A stretch of DNA of 64,000 nt from NCBI GenBank assembly GCA_965216515.1, contig OZ244173.1, forward strand, positions 2,170,001-2,234,000, in the 5' to 3' direction. Positions within the stretch are counted from its first letter, which is position 1. Each line of letters starts with the position of its first letter. The position numbers and the translations under genes were made by a program. Positions 8,964 to 17,527 of the stretch are shown piece by piece. The DNA is from CAXMRP01 sp965216515 (GTDB lineage Bacteria; Pseudomonadota; Alphaproteobacteria; Rhizobiales; Afifellaceae). Below the pieces are notes generated by a model. That model did not search any database. It was not told the DNA's origin and worked only from the letters and a program-made list of their open reading frames with translations.

Positions 8964-9632
8964 ATGATCGATGGTCCGCGCCTTGCACCTGCTTCCGGCG
9001 GTCGCCCCGGGAGCCTTGTCGTCTTCCTTCACGGCTACGGCGCCAATGGCGACGACCTGATTGGCATCGGGCGTGAATGGCAACAGATATTGCCGGATAC
9101 CGGATTTGTCGCACCCCATGCGCCGGACATTGTATCCGGTCCCGGCGTCCCGGCGAATTTTCCCGGCCGCCAGTGGTTTCCCCTGACGATGCGTGATCCC
9201 CAGGAATACAAATCCGGCGTCGCCACGGCCCTGCCCGGCCTGGAGGCGTTCCTGGATCGCGAAGCCGCCAGCCACGGGCTTGACGATCGCAACGTGGCGC
9301 TGGTCGGCTTCTCCCAGGGCACCATGATGGCGCTGGCCGCTGGTCCGCGGCGGAACCTGGCCGGCATTGTCGGCTATTCCGGAATGCTGGCCGATCCGCA
9401 GGCCTGGACCGCACCCGGCGCATCGAAGCCGCCGGTTCTCCTCGTCCACGGAGATGCCGACGAGGTGATTCCCGTCCAGGCGCTTTTTGCAGCGCTTTCC
9501 GCGCTCGGCAATGCAAAGGTGGCATTGGAATGGCACGTGGCACCGGGCGTCGGCCATGGCATCGACGGCGACGGCCTTGCCCTTGGCGGCGCCTTTCTTG
9601 GCCGCCTGCTGGGTCAGCCGAACCCTGTGTGA
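8964..9632 (+). CDS. Alpha/beta hydrolase, phospholipase/carboxylesterase family
   Basis: 222-residue serine hydrolase of the compact carboxylesterase family (YpfH/LYPLA-like). The oxyanion motif LVVFLHGYGANGDDL is near residue 20, the nucleophile elbow GFSQG near residue 114, the acid in HGDADEVIP and the histidine in GVGHGI near the C-terminus. No signal peptide, so cytoplasmic. The family acts on short acyl esters; the natural substrate is not evident. It is separated from the preceding operon by 105 bp. Confidence 0.9.
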   Translation: MIDGPRLAPASGGRPGSLVVFLHGYGANGDDLIGIGREWQQILPDTGFVAPHAPDIVSGPGVPANFPGRQWFPLTMRDPQEYKSGVATALPGLEAFLDREAASHGLDDRNVALVGFSQGTMMALAAGPRRNLAGIVGYSGMLADPQAWTAPGASKPPVLLVHGDADEVIPVQALFAALSALGNAKVALEWHVAPGVGHGIDGDGLALGGAFLGRLLGQPNPV

Positions 9633-9714
9633 AAACAAGCCTTTGCGAATTTCGCACGTCTGACTTAGGCTTGACGCGACAATTGGCAATGACAGGGAAA
9701 ACGAAGACCGCGTC

Positions 9715-10272
9715 ATGACTGTTCACGCTCCGCTCCAGGCGCACCCGGCACTGGTGCTGAACGCCGACTACCGACCTTTGAGCTACTACCCGCTTTCGCT
9801 CTGGTCGTGGCAGGACGCGATCAAGGCGGTGTTCCTTGACCGGGTCAACATCGTTTCCGAATACGACATGGCCGTGCACAGTCCGAGCCAGGCGATGAAG
9901 CTGCCCAGCGTCGTGTCACTGAAAAACTACATCCAGCCTTCCCGCAATCCGGCCTTCACCCGCTTCAACGTGTTCCTGCGCGATTGCTTTCAATGCCAGT
10001 ATTGCGGCGATTCCGACGATCTGACCTTCGATCATCTCGTTCCGCGCTCGCGCGGTGGCCTGACCACCTGGTCGAACGTCGTGACAGCTTGCGCCAGATG
10101 CAATCTGGCCAAGGGCAACAAGAGCTGCCGCGACGCCGGCATGCATCCCAACCAGACGCCCTTTCAGCCGACGGTCTACGATCTCCACAACAACGGCCGG
10201 CTCTTCCCGCCCAACTATCTGCACGAAAGCTGGCTGGATTATCTCTACTGGGACGCCGAGCTGGAGCCATAG
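9715..10272 (+). CDS. HNH endonuclease family protein
   Basis: 185 residues with an HNH nuclease core at about 95-140: a zinc pair CQYC, then DDLTFDHLVPRSRGG, NVVTACARCNLAKGNK with the second zinc pair. Such stand-alone HNH proteins are universally conserved in Alphaproteobacteria and are not linked here to any mobile element or restriction gene; the cellular role is not known. Convergent with dsbB; the two coding regions overlap tail-to-tail by 28 bp. Confidence 0.9.
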   Translation: MTVHAPLQAHPALVLNADYRPLSYYPLSLWSWQDAIKAVFLDRVNIVSEYDMAVHSPSQAMKLPSVVSLKNYIQPSRNPAFTRFNVFLRDCFQCQYCGDSDDLTFDHLVPRSRGGLTTWSNVVTACARCNLAKGNKSCRDAGMHPNQTPFQPTVYDLHNNGRLFPPNYLHESWLDYLYWDAELEP

Positions 10273-10820
10273 GCGCGGGCCGCACCGATGAGGCCGAGCA
10301 CAAACAATCCCGCCGCGATCAGCGCGTTCCAGCCGGCAAACGACAGGCCGGCGAACCGCCAGACAGCCTCTGTGCAACTCGGCCCGACGGTTGGGGTCTT
10401 CAACGCCTCCAGCAACTGACCGGTATTCGCCGGACCGGCGCCCGCCGCCCCGCACGCCGCCGGTCCCTGCCAGAACGCCCATTCCGCGCCGGCATGGTAG
10501 GCGCCCAGAATGACCCCGTAGCCCATGACCACGGCAAACAGCACAAAAAGCGCCGCCACCAGTCGGCCCGGCAACGCTGCCCTTGCGGCGAGCAGCGCGA
10601 CCGCGGCAATCGGAGCGCCGACATAGTAGGGAATACGCTCCTTCAGACACAGCGCACAGGGTTCGTAGCCGCCGATATGCTCATAGCCGAGCGCGGTCAG
10701 GACCGTCGCCACGGTCACAAAAAGCGCAATTCCGGCAATCCGCGCCGGTCCGCCCAGCAGCGCCGTCACGCCCGCGAGCGCGGCGTTCTGCCTGCCCGGC
10801 TTGCCCTGATCAACAGTCAT
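10245..10820 (-). CDS. dsbB: Disulfide bond formation protein B
   Basis: Inner-membrane quinone-linked oxidase that re-oxidises DsbA. 191 residues with four predicted membrane segments and the first periplasmic redox pair CALC following GYEPCALC at about residue 55; a second cysteine pair is spread between PAACGAAG and GPSCTEAV in the second periplasmic loop, as in DsbB. ATG 10820 chosen because the frame upstream belongs to the neighbouring gene's sequence and the family starts near the first membrane helix. It follows the YqaA-type gene by 29 bp on the same strand. Confidence 0.9.
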   Translation of the reverse strand: MTVDQGKPGRQNAALAGVTALLGGPARIAGIALFVTVATVLTALGYEHIGGYEPCALCLKERIPYYVGAPIAAVALLAARAALPGRLVAALFVLFAVVMGYGVILGAYHAGAEWAFWQGPAACGAAGAGPANTGQLLEALKTPTVGPSCTEAVWRFAGLSFAGWNALIAAGLFVLGLIGAARAYGSSSASQ

Positions 10821-10849
10821 GTTTCTTCTCCGCCAGCGTCCCGCGACAT

Positions 10850-11431
10850 TCAGTGAAAATACTTTATCGCCACGAAACCGCCCAGCAGAAGGGCCAGGCC
10901 CAGTGTGAACATCAGGCCGAGGCGTTTTTCGACAAAGGCGCGGATTGCCGGACCGAATGCATAGAGCAAACCGGCCACCGCAAAAAACCGCAGCGCGCGT
11001 GCAGCGATAGCCGCGACGATAAATATGGGCAGCGACAATTGTGTGGCGCCGGAAGCGATCGTGATCACCTTGAAGGGAAACGGCGTCACCCCGGCGATCA
11101 GCACGGCCCAGGCGCCCCATCTGTTGTACGTGTCGGCGAAGGTCTCGAACTGTTCGCTGTAACCGTAAAAATCGAGGATCGGCTGTGCGACCGTTTCGAA
11201 CACAAGCGCACCGATCGCATATCCGGCCAGCGCGCCCAGCACCGAGGCCGCGGTGCAGACGAAGCCGTACCACCACGCCCGTGCCCGGTTGGCGATGACC
11301 ATCGGCGCCAGCAGCGCGTCGGGCGGGATCGGAAATACCGAGCTTTCGGCAAACGAAATCGCAAACAACGCCCGTGTGGCATGACGGCTGGCGGCAAGGC
11401 CCATTGTCCAGTCGTAGAGCGCGCGCAGCAT
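10850..11431 (-). CDS. YqaA-family (DedA/SNARE-associated type) membrane protein
   Basis: 193 residues, four or five hydrophobic segments, with FAESSVFPIPPDALLAP near residue 27 and the glycine/proline re-entrant motif GAWAVLIAGVTPFPFKVITIASG at about 105-127 typical of the VTT/DedA superfamily. Proteins of this superfamily are implicated in lipid flipping and membrane homeostasis; the specific role of YqaA members is unsettled. Probably co-transcribed with dsbB. Confidence 0.88.
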   Translation of the reverse strand: MLRALYDWTMGLAASRHATRALFAISFAESSVFPIPPDALLAPMVIANRARAWWYGFVCTAASVLGALAGYAIGALVFETVAQPILDFYGYSEQFETFADTYNRWGAWAVLIAGVTPFPFKVITIASGATQLSLPIFIVAAIAARALRFFAVAGLLYAFGPAIRAFVEKRLGLMFTLGLALLLGGFVAIKYFH

Positions 11432-11761
11432 GGAATCAGATCCCGATTGTTTCGCGCCCGCCGATTAAAGGGTTTTGCGCGTTGGCGAAAGCCCGGCCGC
11501 ATCGCGGGCCGGCAGAAGAGGTTCGCCGAAATCCCGCAAACCGTCTCACCGGCGATCTGATACCGGGTGTGACACCGTACGCGGGAATGTCCCGGCAAAG
11601 GGCACGCCCGGCCGACAAGACCATTGACCCGGTGGGGCGACGAATTATGATCCGCCGGCACCGCGCCGGGTGGTGCCGGTCTGGACCGCCGTTCCGCGGC
11701 CCGCAGCGGCCCGGCAATTCGGTATCGGAAGATCCGTTTCGGCTGGCGCGCGGCATCGGTG
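11432..11761. other. Intergenic region between YqaA-type gene and tRNA-Leu
   Basis: 330 bp without a convincing gene. It holds the presumed promoters of the minus-strand yqaA-dsbB unit and of the plus-strand tRNA (see 11624-11651). Open frames crossing it have no family resemblance or ribosome binding site. Confidence 0.6.
11624..11651 (+). promoter_or_regulatory. Sigma-70-type promoter for tRNA-Leu
   Basis: TTGACC (11624-11629) and TATGAT (11646-11651) are separated by 16 bp, close to the housekeeping consensus, and point at the tRNA gene 110 bp downstream. No other plus-strand gene lies between. Confidence 0.5.
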
Positions 11762-11848
11762 GCCCCTGTGGCGAAATTGGTAGACGCGGCAGACTCAAAA
11801 TCTGTTGCCTTCACGGGCGTGCTGGTTCGAGTCCGGCCAGGGGCACCA
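11762..11848 (+). tRNA. tRNA-Leu (anticodon CAA)
   Basis: 87-nt class II tRNA. The acceptor arm GCCCCTG (11762-11768) pairs with CAGGGGC (11838-11844), followed by discriminator A and an encoded CCA. The anticodon arm GCAGA-CTCAAAA-TCTGT gives anticodon CAA (codon UUG). A long variable arm and the T-loop GGTTCGAGTCC are present. No integrase or attachment-site duplication was seen at its 3' end. Confidence 0.95.
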
Positions 11849-12041
11849 CTAAACCGATTTGCTGTGCGCATCGTCGTTTGACTAAGGTTTCGGCCTCAGT
11901 CTGACAGGAATGGGCCGCGCTTTCCCCCAAAGGCCTGCCCGGCCGGCCCCGGTTGCGGGCTGGCGTCGATCGCAACACCTCACATCTTCGTTGGCGACAA
12001 GCCGAAACCGGCCGGGAATCGCGCGATGGATCCGCGCTGAG

Positions 12042-12878
12042 CTAGGACGCCTGGCTGCCACCGGCCTCAATTTTCGCCGGCGGCGTGTCGGCGAGATCCT
12101 TTTCGAAACGGGCGCCAAACGGGACGATCGGTTCAACGGCATCGAGAAATTCCCGCGTGCCGACCGCAAACTTGAACTTGCTCGTCAGGTTGCTTTGCGT
12201 CCAGTCCACGGTGCTCGATATTCCGACCTGTTCAAGAATGGCCAGAGCCGCGACCAAATCCCAACTGGATTCGCCCAGTCCGATATATCCGTCGACCTCT
12301 CCCCGGGCCACTTCGATGAGGGATATGACCGCGGATCCGCAGCAGCGGAACGCCATGCCCGCCTCCTCCAGGATGTAACGCAGGACCGCCAGACGATCGT
12401 CCACCGAGATAACCGGATGAAATCCGATACCCACGGCGGCGCAGCTTTTCTCCATGCCCCGGCGGCATTCCAATGGCACATCGTTCATTTTGGCCGGCAC
12501 GGCCTTGCCGCCGACAAGGGTCTGGTTTTGACGGGGCGCATGCAGCACGCCGAAACTCGGGCCGCCATGTTCGAAAAGGCCGATGGAGATCGCCCATTGA
12601 TCACCGCCGCGGACAAAGTTGAATGTCCCGTCGATCGGATCGACAACCCAGATTCGACCCGATGTGCCGGTATGGTTGCTCCCCTCTTCCCCAAACACGC
12701 CGTCTTCGGGATAGGCCTTGCGCAATTCATCGGTCAAAAAGCGCTCCACCTCCCGATCGGCAAGCGTAACGAGATCCAGGTGTCCCTTGGATTCCACGCC
12801 GACGCTCGACAAACGTTCAAAATGGCTCAGCGCAATACGTCCGGCTTCTATGGCGAGGTCTTGGGCATGTTCGTACAT
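12042..12878 (-). CDS. Inositol monophosphatase family protein
   Basis: 278 residues from ATG 12878, which has AAGGAAG about 8 nt upstream; the open frame extends 19 codons further to 12935 but without a better site. Metal and phosphate motifs of the IMPase/FBPase superfamily are present: GVFGEEGS (about 67-73), WVVDPIDGTFNF (about 83-94) and ESSWDLVAALAILEQVG (about 210-226). Members dephosphorylate inositol-1-phosphate, histidinol phosphate, PAP or sugar phosphates. It diverges from a DeoR regulator and carbohydrate-type ABC importer, which suggests it acts on a phosphorylated compound of that pathway; substrate unproven. Confidence 0.88.
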   Translation of the reverse strand: MYEHAQDLAIEAGRIALSHFERLSSVGVESKGHLDLVTLADREVERFLTDELRKAYPEDGVFGEEGSNHTGTSGRIWVVDPIDGTFNFVRGGDQWAISIGLFEHGGPSFGVLHAPRQNQTLVGGKAVPAKMNDVPLECRRGMEKSCAAVGIGFHPVISVDDRLAVLRYILEEAGMAFRCCGSAVISLIEVARGEVDGYIGLGESSWDLVAALAILEQVGISSTVDWTQSNLTSKFKFAVGTREFLDAVEPIVPFGARFEKDLADTPPAKIEAGGSQAS

Positions 12879-13182
12879 GTCAATCGGCTTCCTTCGGATT
12901 GTCCGGACACAGACCGGACGGTTGAGGATGCTCACCCCGTCGGGAACCGACCGGTGGACGAAACACCCGCGGGGTTATTCGCTCGCCCCGTTGCATCACC
13001 CCGGGTTTGAAATCGCGGGCAATGAGTTTTCGTGGCGCGATGGCGCAACATGCGATGAATGCGCAGGCAGGCCGCCCCCTCATCACGTGCTGGCGGATGC
13101 CTGAAATCGTCCCGCGCCGACACCGCGTTGGGTGTCCGCGCGACCCAAACGCATCCGTGCCACCCTTCTTGCGCAACAAGCG

Positions 13183-13230
13183 TATACAGTCATATACAGT
13201 CCAATCTCGACATATATCGTCATACATTCT
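13183..13230. promoter_or_regulatory. Helically phased direct repeats (candidate DeoR operator)
   Basis: TATACAGT occurs at 13183 and 13193; weaker copies TATATCGT at 13213 and TACATTCT at 13223 keep an exact 10-bp register, so all lie on the same DNA face. DeoR/GlpR-family regulators commonly bind several short repeats in front of their own operon; the regulator gene starts 100 bp downstream. Confidence 0.5.
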
Positions 13231-13253
13231 CACCTCACAAGCGAAAAATTCGC

Positions 13254-13287
13254 ACGAAACATATTAACGGTTGACCATATGTGTCGT
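13254..13287. promoter_or_regulatory. Inverted repeat upstream of the DeoR gene
   Basis: Arms ACGAAACATAT (13254-13264) and ATATGTGTCGT (13277-13287) are complementary at 10 of 11 positions around a 12-bp spacer that includes TTGACC, a possible -35 element. Candidate operator overlapping the operon promoter. Confidence 0.45.
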
Positions 13288-13331
13288 TTTATGATTGAAA
13301 TCGGGCATCAAAGGAAATTGGATTTGGCCGG

Positions 13332-14159
13332 ATGACGCCAAGGGGAGATATCGCGCTGTCGCAGCCAAGAGCACCCGCCGCACCCGACGGCCCGCAACTC
13401 TCGGCCGTACGACAACACCGTTTGCTGGAGATTGTCCGCGAGCGCGGTGCGATGGGGATCCGCGAACTCTGCGACTATCTGAACGTCTCCGACGCCACGG
13501 TCCGGCGCGATCTCACCTATCTTGACCGCCGGGGATTGTTGTCGCGCACCCATGGCGGAGTCGTCGCCAACTCCCTCGTCAGCCATGATTTGCCGGACAG
13601 CGCCCGCCTCCACCTCAACGAGGAGGAAAAACGCCGCATTGCCGAAACGGCGATCGACATGCTCGAAGGCAGCGAAACCGTCCTGATCGACGCCGGCACG
13701 ACGACGCTTCCCATAGCGATGAATGCCCGGCGCAAGCCGAATTGCACCTACGTGACGACGTCCCATGGCATCTCCCAGATTTTGAAGGATCAGGGAATTG
13801 CCAAACACTACCTGATCGGCGGTTCCTATCTGCCGATTAACGATTCCTATTGCGGCTCCATCGCCGTCGCCGCCATCCGATCCCTCTCCTTCGACGTTGC
13901 GTTTTTGTGCGTCACTGCGATCGACGTGCAACGGCGGGCCATAAGCATGGGAAGCGAACCCTGTGCCCAGGTGCAAAGAGAGATTGTCTCCGTCTCGCGC
14001 CAGAACATCGTCGTCGCCGACCATTCGAAGTTCCGCGCATCGGCATTCGTCCAGACCGTCACCTTCGACAAACTCGACGCCATCCTGACCGTTGAAGAGG
14101 TCGATAGCAGTGTCAAGAAAGCGTTTGCCGGCGAAAAGCTGGAGCTCCGGCTGGTATGA
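13332..14159 (+). CDS. DeoR/GlpR-family transcriptional regulator
   Basis: 275 residues. The N-terminal DeoR helix-turn-helix (about residues 24-75: GIRELCDYLNVSDATVRRDLTYLDRRGLL, then THGGV) is followed by the DeoR C-terminal sensor domain with the phosphosugar-binding pattern DAGTTT (about 121) and VVADHSKF (about 231). DeoR proteins are usually repressors released by a phosphorylated sugar intermediate. Its stop overlaps the start of the ABC ATPase gene, so it is the first gene of the importer operon and likely autoregulated. Confidence 0.93.
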   Translation: MTPRGDIALSQPRAPAAPDGPQLSAVRQHRLLEIVRERGAMGIRELCDYLNVSDATVRRDLTYLDRRGLLSRTHGGVVANSLVSHDLPDSARLHLNEEEKRRIAETAIDMLEGSETVLIDAGTTTLPIAMNARRKPNCTYVTTSHGISQILKDQGIAKHYLIGGSYLPINDSYCGSIAVAAIRSLSFDVAFLCVTAIDVQRRAISMGSEPCAQVQREIVSVSRQNIVVADHSKFRASAFVQTVTFDKLDAILTVEEVDSSVKKAFAGEKLELRLV

Positions 14160-15256
14160 GCGAGAACGGCGTTTCTTTGAAGATTACCGGCCTCAGGAAG
14201 TCGTGGGGAAAGGTGGAAGTTCTCAAGGGGATCGATCTGGAGATCGGTCCAGGTGCCTTTCTGACCCTCCTTGGCCCGTCCGGCTGCGGCAAGAGCACGG
14301 CCCTGCGCCTGATTGCCGGCCTTGACGAGGTAGGCGGCGGAAACATCCTGATCGACGGGGTCGACGTCACAGCCATCCCGCCCGCCCAGCGCAATATCGG
14401 GATGGTATTTCAGAACTATGCGCTCTTTCCGCATATGAGCGTGCGCGACAACATCCTCTACGGGCTTCGCGTGCGCCGGCGCAGCAAGTCGGATCAGGCG
14501 AGCCGGCTTCAGCGTGTCGCCGCCTTTATGAATCTGGAGCCATTGCTGGATCGCCGGCCGGGGCAATTGTCCGGTGGCCAGCAGCAGCGCGTCGCCCTAG
14601 CGCGCGTACTTATTTCCGAACGCAAACTCGTGCTGATGGACGAACCCCTGTCCAATCTGGACGCCAAATTGCGGGCTGAAATTCGAACCGAGATCAAGGA
14701 ACTCAATCGCACGCTGGGTATCACGGTTGTCTATGTCACCCATGACCAGAGCGAAGCCCTGTCCATGTCCGACAAGGTGCTCCTGATGGAAGCCGGCGAA
14801 GCGGTGCAGTTCGGAACTCCGGTCGAACTCTACAACGAACCGGCAAGCATCGGTGCCGCCCGCTTCATCGGCACGCCACCGATGAACGTAATCGCAGCGG
14901 AGCATTTGCCCGACCACCTGGACCGGCTCGGCCTCAAGTCGCAGGGCGACAATCTCAGCCTCGGCATTCGCCCGGAACATCTGCACCTGGCGGACGAATC
15001 GTCAGACCTGTCGTTTCCGGCCCGCGTCACCAATACCGAGTACGAAGGCAGCCAGACCCTCGTCCGCCTGGCCACTGCGCTGGGCGAGACGGTCATGGTC
15101 ACGCTGCCCAGCAAAATCACGCCGGAAGAGGGCACCGGCGTGCATGTCGGATGCCAGCCCAGCGCCATTCGGCTCTTCCGGAAATCGGACGGAAAAGCCC
15201 TCGCGAACGAAACCGAATCAATCGGCGACCCGGTGCCGATGGTTCAAACCAAATGA
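14156..15256 (+). CDS. ABC transporter ATP-binding protein, UgpC/MalK type
   Basis: 366 residues. Walker A GPSGCGKST at about 41-49, signature LSGGQQQRVALARVL at about 138, Walker B LVLMDEPLSNLDAKLR at about 159 and the H-loop VTHDQSEALS. The C-terminal TOBE/OB regulatory domain (about 240-350) is typical of carbohydrate importers of the CUT1 class. It overlaps the DeoR gene by 4 bp and is followed by the cognate binding protein and two permeases. Confidence 0.93.
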   Translation: MSENGVSLKITGLRKSWGKVEVLKGIDLEIGPGAFLTLLGPSGCGKSTALRLIAGLDEVGGGNILIDGVDVTAIPPAQRNIGMVFQNYALFPHMSVRDNILYGLRVRRRSKSDQASRLQRVAAFMNLEPLLDRRPGQLSGGQQQRVALARVLISERKLVLMDEPLSNLDAKLRAEIRTEIKELNRTLGITVVYVTHDQSEALSMSDKVLLMEAGEAVQFGTPVELYNEPASIGAARFIGTPPMNVIAAEHLPDHLDRLGLKSQGDNLSLGIRPEHLHLADESSDLSFPARVTNTEYEGSQTLVRLATALGETVMVTLPSKITPEEGTGVHVGCQPSAIRLFRKSDGKALANETESIGDPVPMVQTK

Positions 15257-15276
15257 CAAAACGGAGGACTGGAATT

Positions 15277-16563
15277 ATGCGTGTCACCAAACTGTTAAGC
15301 ACGGCCGCGCTTGCTGTAGGGCTCGGCGGGACAAGTATCCCTGCGGCGCTCGCCGCGGACCTGGAATTCTATTTTCCGGTCGGCGTGAACGCGCCGGCTG
15401 TCGAGACCATTCAGGCATTGACCGACGCCTGGGCAGCCAAGAATCCCCAGCACACCGTCAAGGCCGTATATGCCGGCAACTACGAGGAGACGACCACGAA
15501 AGCCCTGACGGCCGCGCAGGCGGGAAATCCGCCGCAGGTTGCCGTCCTTCTCGCGATCGACATTTTTACGCTCATCGAAGAAGACGTCGTCGTTCCGTTC
15601 ACCCAGATCACAAATTCGGCCGAAGACAAGGCTTGGATGGACGGCTTTATGGACAGCTTCATGATCGACGCCACCTACAACGGCGAAATCTACGGCATCC
15701 CGTTCCAGCGTTCGACGCCGGTCTTCTACTACAACAAGGAAGCCTTCCGCGAAGCTGGTCTCGATCCCGAGAATCCGCCCAAGAGCTGGTCGGAAATGAT
15801 CGCCGTCGGCAAGAAGCTGGTGAAGAAGGACGCCAACGGAAACGTCACCCAATGGGGCACGCGAATTCCGACCCTCGGACTGGGCGGCGCCTGGCTGTTC
15901 GGGGGACTGGTCGTATCGATGGGCGACTTTCTTTCGACCGACACCGGGACCGAAGCCCGCTTCGACACGCCGGCGGCCGAAGCCTCCCTGCAGTTCCTTC
16001 TCGATCTGGCGGCTGAAGGCGTCATGGCGCCGGGCGGCATCACATGGGGTGATACGCCCAAGGCCTTCATCGAGGGCCAAACGGCGTCCATGTGGACCTC
16101 GACCGGGAATCTGGCCTTCGTCAACGCCAATGCCGAATTTGACTGGGGCGTCGCATTCCTGCCTGGCGGCCAGGGTCCGGGCGCACCGCTCGGTGGCGGC
16201 AATTTCTATATCTTCAAGGATACCTCCGAGGAAGAACGCGCCGCCGCCCTGGATTTCGTCAAGTTCATGACGACCCCGCAAAACGCCGCCAAGTGGTCCA
16301 TCGCGACCGGCTACGTCGCACCGCGGGACGATGCCTGGGAAACGCCCGAGATGAAGGCATATGCCGAGAAGCTGCCGGCCGCGCTCGTGGCGCGCGATCA
16401 GATCCCGCACGCCTATCGCGAGTTCGCGGTCTTCCAGCGCCAGCGCGTCACCCAGTTTCTGGTTGATGCCATCGAGAGCACGATCGGCGGCGAATCCGAA
16501 CCCAAGGCCGCTTTGGTGGAAGCCCAGGCAAAGGCCGACGAGATTCTGGGTGAATACCAATAG
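15277..16563 (+). CDS. Extracellular solute-binding protein, family 1 (UgpB-like)
   Basis: 428 residues with a Sec signal peptide (MRVTKLLSTAALAVGLGGTS, cleavage probably after AALA near residue 27). The mature protein starts DLEFYFPVGVNAPAVE and has the alternating lobes of CUT1 binding proteins, including EIYGIPFQRSTPVFYYNKEAF (about 137-157) and the C-terminal FVKFMTTPQNAAKWS. ATG 15277 is preceded by CGGAGG 10 nt upstream. Closest in appearance to glycerol-3-phosphate/sugar-phosphate binders, but ligand identity is inference. Confidence 0.92.
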   Translation: MRVTKLLSTAALAVGLGGTSIPAALAADLEFYFPVGVNAPAVETIQALTDAWAAKNPQHTVKAVYAGNYEETTTKALTAAQAGNPPQVAVLLAIDIFTLIEEDVVVPFTQITNSAEDKAWMDGFMDSFMIDATYNGEIYGIPFQRSTPVFYYNKEAFREAGLDPENPPKSWSEMIAVGKKLVKKDANGNVTQWGTRIPTLGLGGAWLFGGLVVSMGDFLSTDTGTEARFDTPAAEASLQFLLDLAAEGVMAPGGITWGDTPKAFIEGQTASMWTSTGNLAFVNANAEFDWGVAFLPGGQGPGAPLGGGNFYIFKDTSEEERAAALDFVKFMTTPQNAAKWSIATGYVAPRDDAWETPEMKAYAEKLPAALVARDQIPHAYREFAVFQRQRVTQFLVDAIESTIGGESEPKAALVEAQAKADEILGEYQ

Positions 16564-16580
16564 GTCTCGTCGACGACAAA

Positions 16581-16613
16581 CCGGGTGAGGTGGTTCACGC
16601 CACCTCACACCGG
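16581..16613 (+). other. Intercistronic hairpin after the binding-protein gene
   Basis: GTGAGGTGG (16585-16593) pairs with CCACCTCAC (16600-16608) around a TTCACG loop, with flanking CCGG/CCGG. No T-run follows, so it looks like an mRNA-stabilising or partial-termination element that would keep the binding protein above permease levels. Confidence 0.6.
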
Positions 16614-16651
16614 ATCGCCAGGCCTGTGCCGGCCGTTACCGGAGAACACCC

Positions 16652-17527
16652 ATGAACAAGCCGCTCGGCATCGTGAACGCGCTGGTTCTGTTGTGTCTTC
16701 CTTGCCTGCTTCTGGTTGCATTCACGCACTATCCTTTGCTGCAATCAGTCCTCGGATCGTTCTGGAACAACGGCACATCGATCCGGCCCTCCCGCTTCGT
16801 GGGGCTCGATAATTACGAACAGCTTTTCAGCGATGACCGTCTCGCCGGGGTGATATGGAACAGCCTGCTTTACGCGCTGGTAACCATCCCGGTCTCCATT
16901 GCCCTCTCCATATCGATGGCGCTCTTGGTCAACAGCAAGATTCCGGGACGGGCATTCATGCGCCTGTCCTTCTTTCTGCCCACCATGCTGCCGATGATCG
17001 CCGTGGCCAATCTGTGGCTGTTCGTCTATGCGCCGGGTATCGGGCTGGTCGCACAGATCTTCTCCATCTTCGGCCTTCCGTCGGTCAATTTCCTCGGCGA
17101 TGCCGATACGGTGCTTGGCGCGATGATGGTTGTTGCCATCTGGAAGGAGGCCGGGCTCTTCATGGTCTTCTATTTGGCGGCGCTCCAGTCGGTTCCGACA
17201 AACCTGAAGGAAGCGGCGCGGCTTGAGGGCGCGGGAACGGTGCGCGTGTTCTTCGATGTGGTCTGGCCCCTGCTGACACCGACGACAGTGTTTGTGGCCG
17301 TCAACGCGCTGCTCAACGCCTTTCGCATGATCGACCATGTCGTGGTCATGACCGAAGGCGGCCCGAACAACGCCAGTGCCCTTCTTCTCTATTACGTCTA
17401 CCAGGTTACGTTCGGCTTCCGCGATTTCGCCTATGGGGCGACTCTGACCGTTCTGCTCGCCGGCACGCTCGGCCTTCTGGCGCTCATACAGTTCAGGCTT
17501 CTCGACAGGCGGGCCCACTACCAATGA
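16652..17527 (+). CDS. ABC transporter permease, CUT1 type (MalF/UgpA-like)
   Basis: 291 residues, six predicted membrane helices, starting with a hydrophobic segment at about 10-30. The cytoplasmic EAA loop ESVPTNLKEAARLEGAGTVRVFFDVVWPLL-type sequence (QSVPTNLKEAARLEGAG at about 178-194) contacts the ATPase. ATG 16652 follows GGAGAACACCC. Overlaps the second permease by 4 bp. Confidence 0.92.
   Translation: MNKPLGIVNALVLLCLPCLLLVAFTHYPLLQSVLGSFWNNGTSIRPSRFVGLDNYEQLFSDDRLAGVIWNSLLYALVTIPVSIALSISMALLVNSKIPGRAFMRLSFFLPTMLPMIAVANLWLFVYAPGIGLVAQIFSIFGLPSVNFLGDADTVLGAMMVVAIWKEAGLFMVFYLAALQSVPTNLKEAARLEGAGTVRVFFDVVWPLLTPTTVFVAVNALLNAFRMIDHVVVMTEGGPNNASALLLYYVYQVTFGFRDFAYGATLTVLLAGTLGLLALIQFRLLDRRAHYQ

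Larger units (their letters stand above)
12879..13331. other. Divergent control region between IMPase and DeoR/ABC operon
   Basis: 453 bp. The half nearer the IMPase gene is GC-rich and shows nothing recognisable. From about 13180 the sequence becomes A/T-rich and contains the phased repeats at 13183-13230 and the dyad at 13254-13287. No small gene with a ribosome binding site was seen. Confidence 0.65.

Noticed and set aside
11762..11848. tRNA-Leu as an integration site for a mobile element
   Set aside because: No integrase, no repeat of the tRNA 3' end and no change in gene character downstream were seen.
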